A stretch of 64,000 nt of DNA from Prorocentrum cordatum (GCA_963575745.1 CAUYUJ010014556.1:274001-338000); one strand, 5' to 3'. Numbered from the stretch's first letter, positions 1-10,003 are shown. The notes: generated by a model from the letters alone, not told the origin. Program-made: numbers and translations.

Positions 1-79
1 TGATTTTGCACCGCTGTGCTGTCACCAAGTGTACGACTGCGTTCTGAACACGACACTCGGTCTTCCCGATAATCGTGGT

Positions 80-470
80 GCATGACTTCGGCGTTGTGGG
101 TTTCCGAAGTTGTCGACGACGGTGCCTCGGGGCCTCCACCTTCCCTTGATACGACGTGAGGTTAAGAATCGCATGTTGCCATCTCGAATGCTTGCACGAC
201 TTCGGCGTTGTGGGTTTCCGAAAATGTCGACGACAACGCCTCGGGGCCTCTCCCTTGCAACGACGTGGGATGCTGAAACGTATGTCATCATATGGTTTGC
301 TTGTTGCACGCTTTCAACGTTGTGGGTTTTCGAGGATGTCGACGAATGCGCCTCGGGGCCTCCACCTTCCCTTGTTGTTGGTTTGTTGTGCTACTTCTGC
401 GTTGTGGGTTCCCGAAGATGTCGGAAACAGCGCCTCAGGGCCTCCACCTTCACGTACATATGTCGTCGTT
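80..470 (+). repeat. Degenerate tandem repeat, about four units
   Basis: A core of about 65 bp starting near TTCGGCGTTGTGGGTTTCC and ending CGGGGCCTCCACCTTCCC recurs at about 85, 203, 313 and 399. Spacing shrinks from ~117 to ~87 bp. Units share a GATGTCGACGA-like middle. Short open frames through it differ between units and look non-coding. Confidence 0.8.
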
Positions 471-797
471 CCCGATGGCTCCGGGCATTGAGCTGCACGT
501 GTCTGTCTGTCTTTCAACTGAATTGTCAACTGCGTCATTGACTCGCGGGGGATGCAGTGGTAGAGGCGGAGGAGACCCCGCAGAGATAGGAGGAAACCGC
601 AAAACCCCACATGCGGGCACGTGGGGCCCAAACACTGGCGCGCATTTTTGAAGACATGAGTGATGTTCAGCTGTGTTGGTACAAATGACAAACCGATCCT
701 TATCGGCACGGTTCGCCTTGGGAACAGCAGTATGTTTGGAAAGTCGGCTCACGTCTTTGAGGGCAACGTGTCTGCCACGAGTACGAGCGGCAAACCC
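471..797. other. Unassigned sequence
   Basis: Mixed-composition DNA between the first tandem repeat and the CCAAGAGG-type repeat. I see no recognisable protein motif, RNA gene or clear repeat in it. Confidence 0.5.
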
Positions 798-1338
798 AAT
801 CCCACCAGCCCTCTGGGCGTCGGTGGTTTAGGGCGTTTCCTCTTCCACCCCTCCCTCTTCCCCTTCGGGGAGGGGTTTACCCCTCCCCCTACCCCCTCCC
901 CACTGACCTGGACAGGAGGGACGGGGAGCGGTCAGAGCGTCCAAAACGGCCTCGGCAAGGAAGCCCAAATCATTGATTTTACTATGGTTTTGGCCCCATT
1001 TTGGCCTTCTGAGGGGGCAGCGCTAATTAGAGCTCCCCTCTTCTTTGATCGATTTCCTCCACGATGGCCGCAAGAGGCCCCCAGGATGCCCCAAGAGGCC
1101 GCAGGATGGCCCCAAAATGGCCCCAAGAGGCCCCCCAAGAGGCCCCCAGGAGGCCCCCAAGAGACCCCCAAGAGGCCCCAAGAGACCCTTCAGAGGCACC
1201 CAAGGGGCAAAGATGGCCCCAAAAAGCGCCCAGGAGGCCCCCAAAGGCCCCAAGATGGCCCCAAGAGGCCCCAAGAGGCCCCCAGGAGGCCCCAAAGAGG
1301 ATCCCGAACGGCCCACAGAGGCCCCCCGAAGACCCCTC

Positions 1339-1339
<1 letters not shown>
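798..1339 (+). repeat. Dispersed repeat R1, copy 1, with CCAAGAGG minisatellite core
   Basis: The left part (798-1010) carries CCCACCAGCCCTCTGGGCG, a pyrimidine tract and GTCCAAAACGGCCTCGGC. The right part (about 1062-1335) is a degenerate ~10-12 bp minisatellite built on CCCCAAGAGGCC. The same left part and the same type of core recur in the same order at 16,808-17,420, so this is a dispersed family and not a local expansion. Long glycine/leucine or proline/arginine frames here are repeat artefacts. Confidence 0.85.

Positions 1340-1372
<33 letters not shown>
1340..1372. repeat. Poly(T) tract, 33 nt
   Basis: An uninterrupted run of T directly abuts the right end of R1 copy 1 and is absent from R1 copy 2. 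It could be the poly(A) tail of something retroposed on the minus strand, or simple slippage. Confidence 0.9.
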
Positions 1373-1375
<3 letters not shown>

Positions 1376-2489
1376 GCCGCGCGGGCGGAAGCGCCAGCGG
1401 CGGCGAGTAACGGTCGGGCTGCGGCCGAAACTAATTGGCCGGACGCGCGCGCGGGCCGCGGCCGGCGCCGGGGCGGCGGGTGCAAGGGTGCTGCAACCCA
1501 GGGTGTCTGACGCCCAGGGACCTGCACCCAAAGAATCTGTAACAACGCTGCCAAAATGGCGCGATGCAAATAACCCCAAGGTGTCTGAGGCCATGGCCAA
1601 GCAGTACGCCGCTTGCTGGTGGGGATACGCGAAGCGTCTAGAATTCCGTTGGATGCTTTTCTCCATTCGTTGCTATGTGCACTCCTGAATGTTATAGTAT
1701 CGGATATTCCGAGAGGAGAAGAAATGCCCTGGCAAACAGGAGAGACAAAAGTAGCCATCGCTGGGCCTCGACAAATTCGGTTCGATCTCGGTCGCGCGAG
1801 CGCCCACCTGAAGGCGTTTTGGGCGCACTGACACGCCGAAAATGCTTGGCGGTCAGTGGCTTCCTCCTGGTCCTCCCCCTCTTCCTCCTCCTCCTCTTCT
1901 TTCCTCTCTCCTTCTTCGCCCCCAACTCCCCCTTTCACCTCCTCTGCCCCCACCCACCCTCCTGCTCCCTCCCACCGAGCTTACTGCCCATCCCCCTTGC
2001 CTGACTTAGGCAAGCGACCATTGGGGAGCCAATCGCTTCAGGAAGTAGAACGCATTAAACTAACGACTCCTCACATTGGTTTTGAGAAGGCTGAAATTGT
2101 CCACTTGCTTTTGCTCGCAATGCCTCCCTGTCTTGAACGATCCACTGCGGGCGTTCAGGAGGCCGCCGTGCCGCCGAGCTCCAAACGGACTCCTCCACCG
2201 CCGCGACATTGTCGAAGCCAGGGGGCGACAACTCCTTGAGATCGGTGAGGGCAGCTGCAAGCACCTCCCGGAGAAAGAATAGGGGGTGACATCAGGGACG
2301 GAGGCGGTGGAGGAACAAGGGGAATACGAGGAGGACGATGCCTAAACATCATTGCCTCATTTTTTCCAGCATGGGCCCCAAACAATGAGTTATTGTACAC
2401 TGGATGCGGCGTGATGTGTAATCGCTGTGGTGCAGTCTATGGGTTGCAACTAATTTCTGTTCGCAGTGAATTGTCCACTCCACTGCTCG
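1373..2489. other. Unassigned GC-rich sequence with a pyrimidine tract
   Basis: 1373-1560 is very GC rich. About 1856-1985 is a CT-rich tract (CCTCCTCCTC-like). A short word, CCCAGGGTGTCTGA-like, occurs near 1,496 and again as CCCAAGGTGTCTGA near 1,573. No family motif was recognised in any frame. Confidence 0.5.
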
Positions 2490-3087
2490 CGCAAACATCC
2501 CACCCACCCACCCGCAACTTGGTTTGCAAACTCTCTTAATACCGTAACGGTGGGTACCACATGGCACTTGGCAACAACAGCGACGCCGACGACGACAGCG
2601 ACAACGACGATGACGACGCCGCCGACAACGACTACGACGACACCGACGACGTCTCCAACGACTTCGACGACGCCGACAACGACGACGACGACGACACCGA
2701 CGACGACAACGACGACACCGACGCCGACGACGACGACGATGACAACGACGACGACGATGCCGACGACGACGATAACGACAACACCGACGACGACGACGAC
2801 GTCAACGACGCCGACGACGACGACGCCGACGACGACGACGGCGGCGACGACGACGACGCCGACGTCGACGACGACGAAGACGACAACGACGCCGACGCCG
2901 ACGACGACGACGAAGACGACGACGACGACGTCGCCAACGAAGACAACGAGGAAGGATGGAGGACGACGACGGCGACAACGACGACAACGAAGAGGGAGGA
3001 GGGAGGACGGCGACGACGCGAACTACGAAGGAGGAAGGACGGCGACGCCGATGACGACAACGACGAGGGAGGAGGGAAGACGACGAC

Positions 3088-3121
<34 letters not shown>

Positions 3122-3275
3122 ACGAAATAGGAGGGACGACGACGAGACGCCGACGACGGACGACGACGACGACGAGGGAGGAGGAGGAAGGACGACCACG
3201 GCGACAACGACGACGGAAACGACCACGACGCCAAAGAGGACGACGACGACGAACACGAGGAAAGACAGAGGACGA

Positions 3276-3325
<50 letters not shown>

Positions 3326-3838
3326 CAAGAGCGCGCGCGCACGCTTTTGTTGAACATCCGTGTTGCGAAACCTTGGGTTTTTGTAGGTTTTTTGGACGCA
3401 CGATTTTGAAATCCTTCCGAAACCGATGGGTTTTGAAGGTTTTCGGCGTACGCCCGCGACGACGCGCGCGTCTGCACTTCGTTTCATTTTTTTGCAGAGG
3501 ATTCTCGCGACGGCACACGCGCAAGGGCGTTCGACAGATTTCGAAATGCGCGCGCGACGCCCGTTTGGTAGCATTTTGTGAACATCTTGAATAACCTATG
3601 GTTTTCTTAAGATTTCGCAAGAGCTTTCGCGGAAGTTTTTTTAGCAAATCAGTGTTGCGAAACCCTGTGTTTTTGTATGTTTTTTGGAAACTCGATTGCG
3701 AAATCCTTCCCGCACCGAAGGTTTTTGAAGGATTTCGGCATGTGCGCGCGACGACGCGAGCGTGTGCACTTCGTCCCATTTTTTGCAAGGGATTCGTTAA
3801 ACAGTGTTATGTTAGAACGAACAATGTCACCGCATAGT
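2490..3838 (+). repeat. 1.56-kb duplication, copy 1 (head, GAC array, T units)
   Basis: A head (about 2,490-2,577, CCCACCCACCCGCAACTT) is followed by a degenerate GAC/ACG array (2,578-3,329) and about 1.6 units of the ~295-bp 'T' tandem repeat (3,330-3,838). Copy 2 lies at a near-constant offset of 1,559-1,561 bp with very high similarity. Array frames encode poly-Asp, poly-Thr, poly-Arg or poly-Ser and are not convincing genes. Confidence 0.85.
2578..3329 (+). repeat. GAC trinucleotide array, ~750 bp
   Basis: Almost pure GAC with interspersed GCC, AAC and GAT variants, then more GGA-rich after about 2,940. The array is open in several frames because its unit is three bases. Confidence 0.95.
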
Positions 3839-4055
3839 GTTTTTGACAAGGGAACCTCAGGGGGGGGAACCGGCCTAGCTGGGATGGTATGATTTCGTAT
3901 TTAGGATGGACGAGTGTGCAGAATATATATATATATGTATATAATTATACGATCCCAGGGGGAAGCGTTAAGTCCGGGGGGGGGGGGTAGAGTCTATTCT
4001 CTTTTTAGAAAGGAGACTTGATTTTAACGAACGAGTTGACACATCCCGTGCTCTT
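3839..4055 (+). repeat. Dispersed repeat F (~170 bp)
   Basis: Begins with GACAAGGGAACCTCAGG, contains TATTTAGGATGGAC, an AT-rich patch, a G run, and TCTCTTTTTAGAAAGGA near the end. Related copies are at 5,963-6,110, 11,480-11,650 and 16,285-16,475, with inverted copies at 46,290-46,445 and 47,390-47,565. No coding potential is evident. Confidence 0.75.
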
Positions 4056-5410
4056 GCAAACATCCCACCCACCTACCCGCAACTTAGTTTGCAAAATCTC
4101 TTAAGACCGTGACGGTGGGTACCGAATGGCACTTGGCAACGACAGCGACGCCGACGACGACAGCGACAACGACGACGACGACGCCGCCGACAACGACTAC
4201 GACGACACCAACGACGTCTCCAACGACTTCGACGACGCCGACGACGACGACGACAACGACGACGACACCGACGACAACGACGACGCCGACGCCGACGACG
4301 ACGATGACAACGACGACGACGATGACGACGCCGACGACGACGACGACGACGACACCGACGACGACGACGACGTCAACGACGCCGACGACGACGACGACGA
4401 CGGCGGCGACGACGACGACGCCGACGTCGACGACGACGAAGACGACGACGACGCCGACGCCGACGACGACGACGAAGACGACGACGACGACGTCGCCAAC
4501 GAAAACGACGACGAGGGAGGAGGGAGGACGACGACGGCGACAACGACGACAACAGGGATGACGGCGACGACGCGAACGACGAAGGAGGAAGGACGGCGAC
4601 GCCGATGACGACAACGACGAGGGAGGAGGGAAGACGACGACGACGACGACAACGACGACGACGACGACGGCGACGAAATAGGGTGGACGACGACGCGACG
4701 CCGACGACGAACGACGACGACGACGTTGGAGGAGGAGGAAGGACGACCACGGCGACAACGACGACGAAAACGACCACGACGCCAAAGAGGACGACAACGA
4801 CGAACACGAGGAAAGACAGAGGACGACGTAGGCGACGACAACGACGACGCGGGAGGAGGGAGGACGGCGACGACGACGACGACGACGCAAGAGCGCGCGC
4901 GCACGCTTTTGTTGAAAATACGTGTTGCGAAACCTTGTGTTTTTGGATGTTTTTTGGACACACGATGTTGAAATCCTTCCGAAACCGATGGGTTTTGAAG
5001 GATTTCGGCATACGCGCGCGACGACGCGCGCGTCTGCACTCCGTCCCATTTTTTGCAGAGGATTCTCGCGACGGCACACGCGCAAGGGCGTTCGACAGAT
5101 TTCAACATGCGCGCTCGCGAAGCCCGTTTGGTAGCATGTTGTGAAAATCTTGAACCACCTATGGTTTTCTTAAGATTTCGCAAGAGCTCGCGCGTAAACT
5201 TCTTTAGCAAATCAGTGTTGCGAAACCCTGTGTTTTTGTATGTTTTTTTGGAAACTCGATTGCGAAATCCTTCCGACACCGAAGGTTTTTGAAGGATTTC
5301 GGCATGCGCGCGCGCCGACGCGCGCGTGTGCACTTCGTCTCATTTTTTGCAAGGGCTTCGTGAAAAAGTGCTATGTTAGAACAAAAGATGACCCCGCGTA
5401 TCGTTTTTTT
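4056..5410 (+). repeat. 1.56-kb duplication, copy 2
   Basis: Same order as copy 1: head (4,066-4,136), GAC array (4,137-4,890) and T units (4,891-5,410). Homology to copy 1 stops exactly where the inverted-end element starts at 5,411, then resumes on its far side at about 5,963. Confidence 0.85.
4137..4890 (+). repeat. GAC trinucleotide array, second copy
   Basis: Nearly the same order of GAC, GCC, AAC and GAT variants as the first array, so it was duplicated as a block. It is not an independent expansion. Confidence 0.95.
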
Positions 5411-5962
5411 CCCTACCCAGGCTCTGCCTAGAAAGGTTCTTAGTCGGTGAACTTAAAAGGCCGGGCAGTGCAAAACGCCCCGGGCGGTTCCCCCGGCATC
5501 CGCCCCTCGGTTCCCCCAGTGACGTTCCCTTAGCTTAGTGTTGCTTATCTCATCTTAGTTTACCGTACTCCATCTTATTAGCTTGCTTAGCTTCATCTTA
5601 GCTCAGGCTTATCTTAGCTTGGCTTACCTTCATCTTAACTTCGCTGAGCTTTAGCATAGCAAAGCACAGCATCGCATAGCAGAGCGTAGCACGGCACAGC
5701 GCAGCATATCATAGCGTAGCCCAGCATAGCACAGCACAGCACAGCATATCATAGCGCAGCTTATCATAGCACACCATATCATAACATAGCATAGCTTAGC
5801 ATAGCACAGAGCAGCATGACATATCATATCTTAGCATAGCTTAGCATAGCATATCATAGCATATCATAGCACAGCGTAGCATGGCATGACATGGCGTAGC
5901 ATAGCATAGCAACTCATGCTGCTTTCCTAGGGGCTCCAAATTCTAGGTGGGTCGCGCTGGGG
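5411..5962 (+). mobile_element. CTTAG-core element with short inverted ends, copy 1 (552 bp)
   Basis: The left module starts CCCTACCCAGGCTCTGCCTAG and includes CGGGCAGTG and GGGCGGTTCCCCC. The core (about 5,530-5,910) is a degenerate CTTAGC/CATAGC/CATATC satellite. The right module has GCTTTCCTAGGGGCTCCAA and TCGCGCTGGG. Copies at 11,994-12,675 (inverted) and 44,523-45,253 share both modules. In those two, the left CCCTACCTRGG and right CCTAGGTAGGG are inverted 11-bp repeats. Flanks match the uninterrupted sequence at 3,820-3,860, so this is an insertion. No transposase or open frame is present, so it would be non-autonomous. The family was not recognised. Confidence 0.7.
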
Positions 5963-6110
5963 TAGTTTACAAGGGAGCCTCAGGAGGAGCGATACCGTTC
6001 CCCGGGGATAATGTAAACTCATATTTAGGATGGACATGTGATCATAATCATATATGATTTACATACCCGAAAGGGGGCGACGAACGCCAGGGGGTAGAGT
6101 TGTCCACAGT
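5963..6110 (+). repeat. Dispersed repeat F, second copy
   Basis: Starts TTTACAAGGGAGCCTCAGG and contains ATATTTAGGATGGACATG, matching 3,841-3,920. It continues the F copy that the CTTAG element split from its upstream T units. Confidence 0.75.
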
Positions 6111-6540
6111 GAGTTGTCCACTCCACTGCCCGCGCAAACATCCCACCCACCCACCCGCAACTTGGTTAACCTCATGCGGCGGCGATTGAAATGGGTGCTT
6201 GGCGTTTGCTGGTGCATCTCTGCGGCCGCCCCAGCCCGCGCGTGCGCGCGCGCGGAGCGGCCAGGTAGTTTGGCGCGACCGACGAAACCGCGGTGGTGCT
6301 GACCGCTCGGCACATCCCAGCGGGCATTTGAGTGCGAGTCGGCGGCTTGGGCGGGTGCGGTATCATGGCGACGTCGACACTTGCAGGCACGATGACGATG
6401 TTAATGGCGATGCTGGTGACGACCAGTATAGACACGATGATGATGATGATCGTGGCGATGACGGCGCCGATGCCGATCCCGCCGACGACGATGACGGCGT
6501 CTTCGCGTCGGTGAGAGTGGCTCGCATGGGCTCATTTGAC
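6111..6540 (+). repeat. Composite block: head and GC-rich module with GAT patch
   Basis: Head CCCACCCACCCGCAACTT at 6,146-6,163 is followed by a GC-rich module with TCTGCGGCCGC and GAGCGGCCAGGTAGTTTGG, then GATGATG-rich DNA (6,360-6,510). The same order occurs inverted at 47,290-46,870 and 48,955-48,600. Confidence 0.7.
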
Positions 6541-7015
6541 ACGGATCGTGCCACCCCAGCGCGCGCGCAAGGGCGTTCGAACGATTTCGACATGCGCGCG
6601 CGAAGCCCGTTTGGTAGCATTTTACGAACATGTGAAAAAACCAAAATGGTTTTCTTAAGAATTCGCAAGTGCGTGAACGCACGCTTTTGTTGAACATCCG
6701 CGTTGCGAGACCCCGTGTGTTTGTATGTTTTTTGGGCGCTCGATTTTGAACTCCTTTCGAAACCTAAGGTTTTTGACGGACTTCGGCATGCGCGCGCGAC
6801 GACGCGCGCGTGTGCACTTCGTCTCTCTCTTTTTTTTGCAAGGGATTCTCGCGACGGCACGCGCGCGAGGGCGTTCCAACGATTTCGACATGCGCGCGCG
6901 AAACCCGTTTAGTAGCATTTTATGAACATGTTGAACAACCAACGGTTTTCTTAAGAATTCGCAAGAACGCGCGCGCACGCTTTGTTGAACATCCGTGTTG
7001 CGAAACCTTGTTTTT
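6541..7015 (+). repeat. ~295-bp tandem repeat T
   Basis: TGTTGAACATCCG recurs at 6,689 and 6,984, a 295-bp period. Each unit has TTTTCTTAAGAATTCGC, several alternating CG tracts (ATGCGCGCGCGACGACGCGC) and TTCGGCATGCGCG. Related units are at 3,330-3,838, 4,891-5,410 and 11,296-11,478, and inverted at 46,445-46,860, 47,570-47,760 and 48,320-48,560. Confidence 0.85.
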
Positions 7016-7069
7016 CCCAACCATCCTGTGGTGTTGGGTCCCCGTTTTGAAGAGACGTCGCCCCGCGTT

Positions 7070-7100
<31 letters not shown>

Positions 7101-7236
7101 TTTCTCTCTCCTCCCGTCATCATCATCATCGTCATCATCATCATCACCATCAGCGTCATCATCATCATCGTCATCATCATCATCATCATCATCGTCATCA
7201 TCATCACGACCGCCATCATCACCAGCATCATCACCC
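7016..7236 (+). repeat. Leader plus TCC and ATC microsatellites
   Basis: The leader CCCAACCATCCTGTGGTGT is followed by GTTTTGAAGAGAC, then CTC repeats (7,071-7,112) and ATC repeats (about 7,118-7,235). The same leader is at about 10,049 and, inverted, near 48,280-48,305, always next to a minisatellite with CGTTTCGTGGCCCCAT. Confidence 0.85.
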
Positions 7237-8032
7237 ATGCCGGCACACCCCTCACACGTTTCGTGGCCCCATAGGGAGACCCACCGAAGGCCCCAATGCC
7301 ACTGCCCGCATGCGTCCCCCACGCCCATTTCGGCACACCCCTCACACGTTTCGTGGCCCCATAGGGAGTCCCACCGAAGGCCCCAGTGCCACCGCCCGCA
7401 TGCGTCCCCCACACACATGTCGGCACACCCCTCACACGTTTCGTGGCCCCACACGGAACTCCACCGAAGGCCCCAGTGCCACCGCCCGCATGCGTCCCCC
7501 CTACACCCATTCCGGCACACCCTTCACACGTTTCGTGGCCCCGTAGGGAGCTCCACCGAAGGCCCCAGTGCCACCGCCCTCATGCGTCCCAAACACCCAT
7601 TTCGGCACACCCCTCACACATTTCGTGGCCCCATAGGGAGACCCACCGAAGGCTCCAGTGCCACCGCCCGCATGCGTCCTCCACACCGGCACACCCCTCA
7701 CACGTTTCGTGGCCTCACAGGGAACTCCACCGAAGGCCCCAATGTCACTGCCCGCATGCGCCCCCCACGCACAATTCGGCACACCCCTCACACGTTTCGT
7801 GGCCCCATATGGAGTTCCACCGAAGGCCCCAATGTCACCGCCCGCGTGCGTCCCCCACGCCCATGTCGGCACACCCCTCGCACGTTTCGTGGCCCCATAG
7901 GGAGTCCCACCGAAGGCCCCACTGCCACCGCCCGCATGCGTCCTCCACACCCAGTCCGGCACACCCTTCACACGTTTCGTGGCCTCACAGGAGCTCCACC
8001 GAAGGCCCCAGTGCCACCGCCCGCATGCGCCC

Positions 8033-8064
<32 letters not shown>

Positions 8065-8235
8065 TCGGCACACCCCTCACACGTTTCGTGGCCTCATATG
8101 GAGTTCCACCGAAGGCCCCAGTGCCACTGCCCGCATGCGTCCCCCACACTCATTTCGGCACACCCCTCACACGTTTCCTGGCCCCATAAGGGGGCTCCAC
8201 CGAAGGCGCCAATGCCACCGCCACCGCGCGCCCGC
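7237..8235 (+). repeat. 90-bp minisatellite, about 11 units
   Basis: CGGCACACCC starts at 7,241, 7,331, 7,421, 7,513, 7,603, 7,687, 7,777, 7,867, 7,957, 8,066 and 8,156. Most steps are 90 bp; one is 84, and one is ~109 through a poly(C)/CA expansion (8,030-8,064). The unit includes CACACGTTTCGTGGCCCCAT and CCACCGAAGGCCCC. All frames stay open because 90 is divisible by 3, giving a 30-residue repeat, but the ~109 unit breaks that phase. I treat it as DNA repeat, not a gene. Confidence 0.9.
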
Positions 8236-8449
8236 CACACTCAAGGTTTCAGGGAACAGCTCCAGACCTCTGGGGAGAAGGAGGAGGCGGAGGAGGAGGA
8301 GGCCCGCCCCCCCCCGTATTTATGTTGCCTTGCATTCGCGAGAGATTCCATTCCACCACCGAGGGTCTTTCCGGTGTTCTCGCTGTGGTCGCTGTAAACG
8401 AGTGGTGGAGGAGTGGCCTGGTGGATGTCGTCGTCGCCGTCGTCGTCGT

Positions 8450-9266
8450 CTGGCGGCGGCTCCTGGAGGCGCTCGACCTCAAGAACGGCCTCGTCAAGGA
8501 TACCGTGGGGCAGATCGTGCACATCGTCGTGGACCCTCGGGATCGGGGCGACGTCCAGAAAACCAAGAGAGACGGGGATAACAGGATCTATCTGAAGCGT
8601 TTGCCGCCGGAGTTTTGGGTGCGCATGGAGAAGTGCGCGAGCGCGCCCTCCGTGGACGACCTGAAGCGCCACGACGACAGTCTCGCGGGGGACCTCGCGG
8701 GCCCGCTGGTGTTCATCGAGCCCCGCGCGTCGGAGCCGTTCACCTTCCGCACCTCCAAGGTCACCCGGACAGGCTTCCCGTTCTCGCACGGCAGGGTCAC
8801 CACCATGGTGGCGCGCCAGGGGCGCGCCGTGCGAGAAGGCGACGGGGCGAAGGAACGGCGCCCTGGGGCAGTCTACAGCCGAACCTGCTGGGCGCGAGCG
8901 GTCTGCAGCCGGACCCTCTCTCGGTCCTGTGGAGTCTCGCCCTGGGCTGTCGGCTGTCAGGCGCGCTGCTCCCTCGGCCGACGTCGCCCAGGCGTGATCC
9001 TGGACTGCGGCCGCCACGAGGTCGGGAACGGCAAGAAGGAGGACGACGACTGGTGGCTGGAGCTCTATGTGCTGCTCTCGCGCGCCACGCGCCACGAGGA
9101 CCTCCTGTTCATGCGGGCGCCGCGCATCGAGTTCTTGCTGGCAAGGCCGCCGGAGGGCTTGCGGAAGCAGCTGGGGCAGTTTGCGGCGCGCGCGAAACGG
9201 TGCAGGAGGGAGGCGACGGCCCTCGTCAGGGAGCTCGGCTTCACCGAGTTTATCCGCGAAGCCTGA
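8450..9266 (+). pseudogene. Pif1/RecD-like SF1 helicase, C-terminal fragment with one intron
   Basis: The frame ends at TGA 9,264-9,266. It carries an early segment like the Pif1 beta-rich region (LDLKNGLVKDTVG, about 8,473-8,511), a motif-V-like block TGFPFSHGRVTTMVARQGR (8,769-8,825), then VILDCGRHE (from 8,994) and motif VI, LYVLLSRATRHEDLLFMRAP (about 9,063-9,122). Pif1-type helicases unwind DNA 5'-3' and need N-terminal Walker motifs, which are absent here, so this is a partial gene: 3' exons or a pseudogene fragment. A 168-bp segment between motifs V and VI is read as an intron. Upstream DNA is minisatellite, so the rest of the gene is missing or outside the window. The family assignment rests on motif order only. 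Confidence 0.65.
8824..8991 (+). other. Probable GC...AG intron in the helicase fragment
   Basis: Between motif V (ending QGR) and VILDCG is an extra 168 bp starting GCGCCGTGCGAG and ending CGTCGCCCAG. Removing it joins QGR directly to VILDCG in frame. GCG is repeated at both edges (8,824-8,826 and 8,992-8,994). GC donors and boundary repeats are known for dinoflagellate introns. Because 168 is divisible by 3 the segment stays open if unspliced, so an in-frame insertion is the alternative. Confidence 0.6.
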
Positions 9267-9600
9267 CCTGAAGAGCGCCCCCCCCCGAGCCGCGCCTTCT
9301 CTCGACTGCCCAGCTAATTGTTTGGCCTCGCGCCGCGGACGACCCGCGCGCGTCGCTGGGACCCTTCTGGGGCGACCAGCGCGCGTCGCGGGAACTCCGT
9401 GCTGCGTTCTTCCCTGCGCCTCGCTCGCCCGTCGTCGTTCTGCCCAGCGGTCAGAGCCTTGCTCGCTATCAGCCAGCCAGCTAGCTAGCTAGCTCTGTTT
9501 GCTCCGCGCAGCGGACGACCCGCGCGCGTCGCTGGGACCCTTCTGGGGCGACCGGCGCGCGTCGCGGGGACTCCGCGCCGCGCTGCGCCCGCAGCTTTGG
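9267..9600 (+). repeat. Duplicated ~73-bp GC-rich segment
   Basis: GCGGACGACCCGCGCGCG followed by TCGCTGGGACCCTTCTGGGG occurs at about 9,335-9,406 and again at 9,511-9,582, ~176 bp apart with few differences. Between them is GCTAGCTAGCTAGCT (9,479-9,494). Confidence 0.85.
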
Positions 9601-10003
9601 ACTTTGGAATGCGCGGGCAAAGAGGGAGGAAAAGAAAGGAAGGAAGCGGGCGCGATCCTCGTGAGGGGCGTGCCGACATGGGCGTCGCGGCGTGCGGGCG
9701 CTGCCGCCGGGGGGTCCCGCGGAAGCTTTCTGCGGCGGCCACGCTCAGTTTCACGAGTGCAAAGACAGGCGTACCCGAACCATTCAAATTCATATACGAG
9801 GCGTAGCCATGATCGCACTCGTGCAAATATATTCGCTCGCGCGCAGACTCATTCACACTTAGACTCACTCGCGCTCAGATTCGCCCTCGCTCAGTCTCTC
9901 GTAATTCGACCAATCGTTTTCCTTCGTGTTGTGTACCCCGCCACATTTCGGCACACCCCTCATACGGTTCGTGGGCACCACCGAAGAAGATACTCACAAC
10001 TGC
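9601..10003. other. Unassigned sequence with one stray minisatellite unit
   Basis: Mostly featureless. At 9,938-9,990 is a single degenerate relative of the 90-bp unit (TTCGGCACACCCCTCATACG). Confidence 0.5.

Noticed and set aside
1000-1015. CCATTTTGGCC in repeat R1 (also at about 17,010)
   Set aside because: Part of R1 in both copies, flanked by CCCC and lacking CTCAAG; chance similarity to the leader.
1545-1565. Possible spliced-leader relict GCCATTTTGGC on the minus strand
   Set aside because: Only about ten bases match, the CTCAAG end is missing, and no gene follows on that strand.
2466-5085. Long poly-Asp, poly-Thr, poly-Ser and poly-Arg open frames
   Set aside because: They are translations of the GAC array in different frames and strands. 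Openness follows from a three-base unit, and composition shifts completely with frame.
7237-8397. 386-residue frame with a 30-residue repeat
   Set aside because: The 90-bp unit keeps all frames open; other frames and the opposite strand are just as long. The ~109-bp unit breaks phase and no start or domain context exists.
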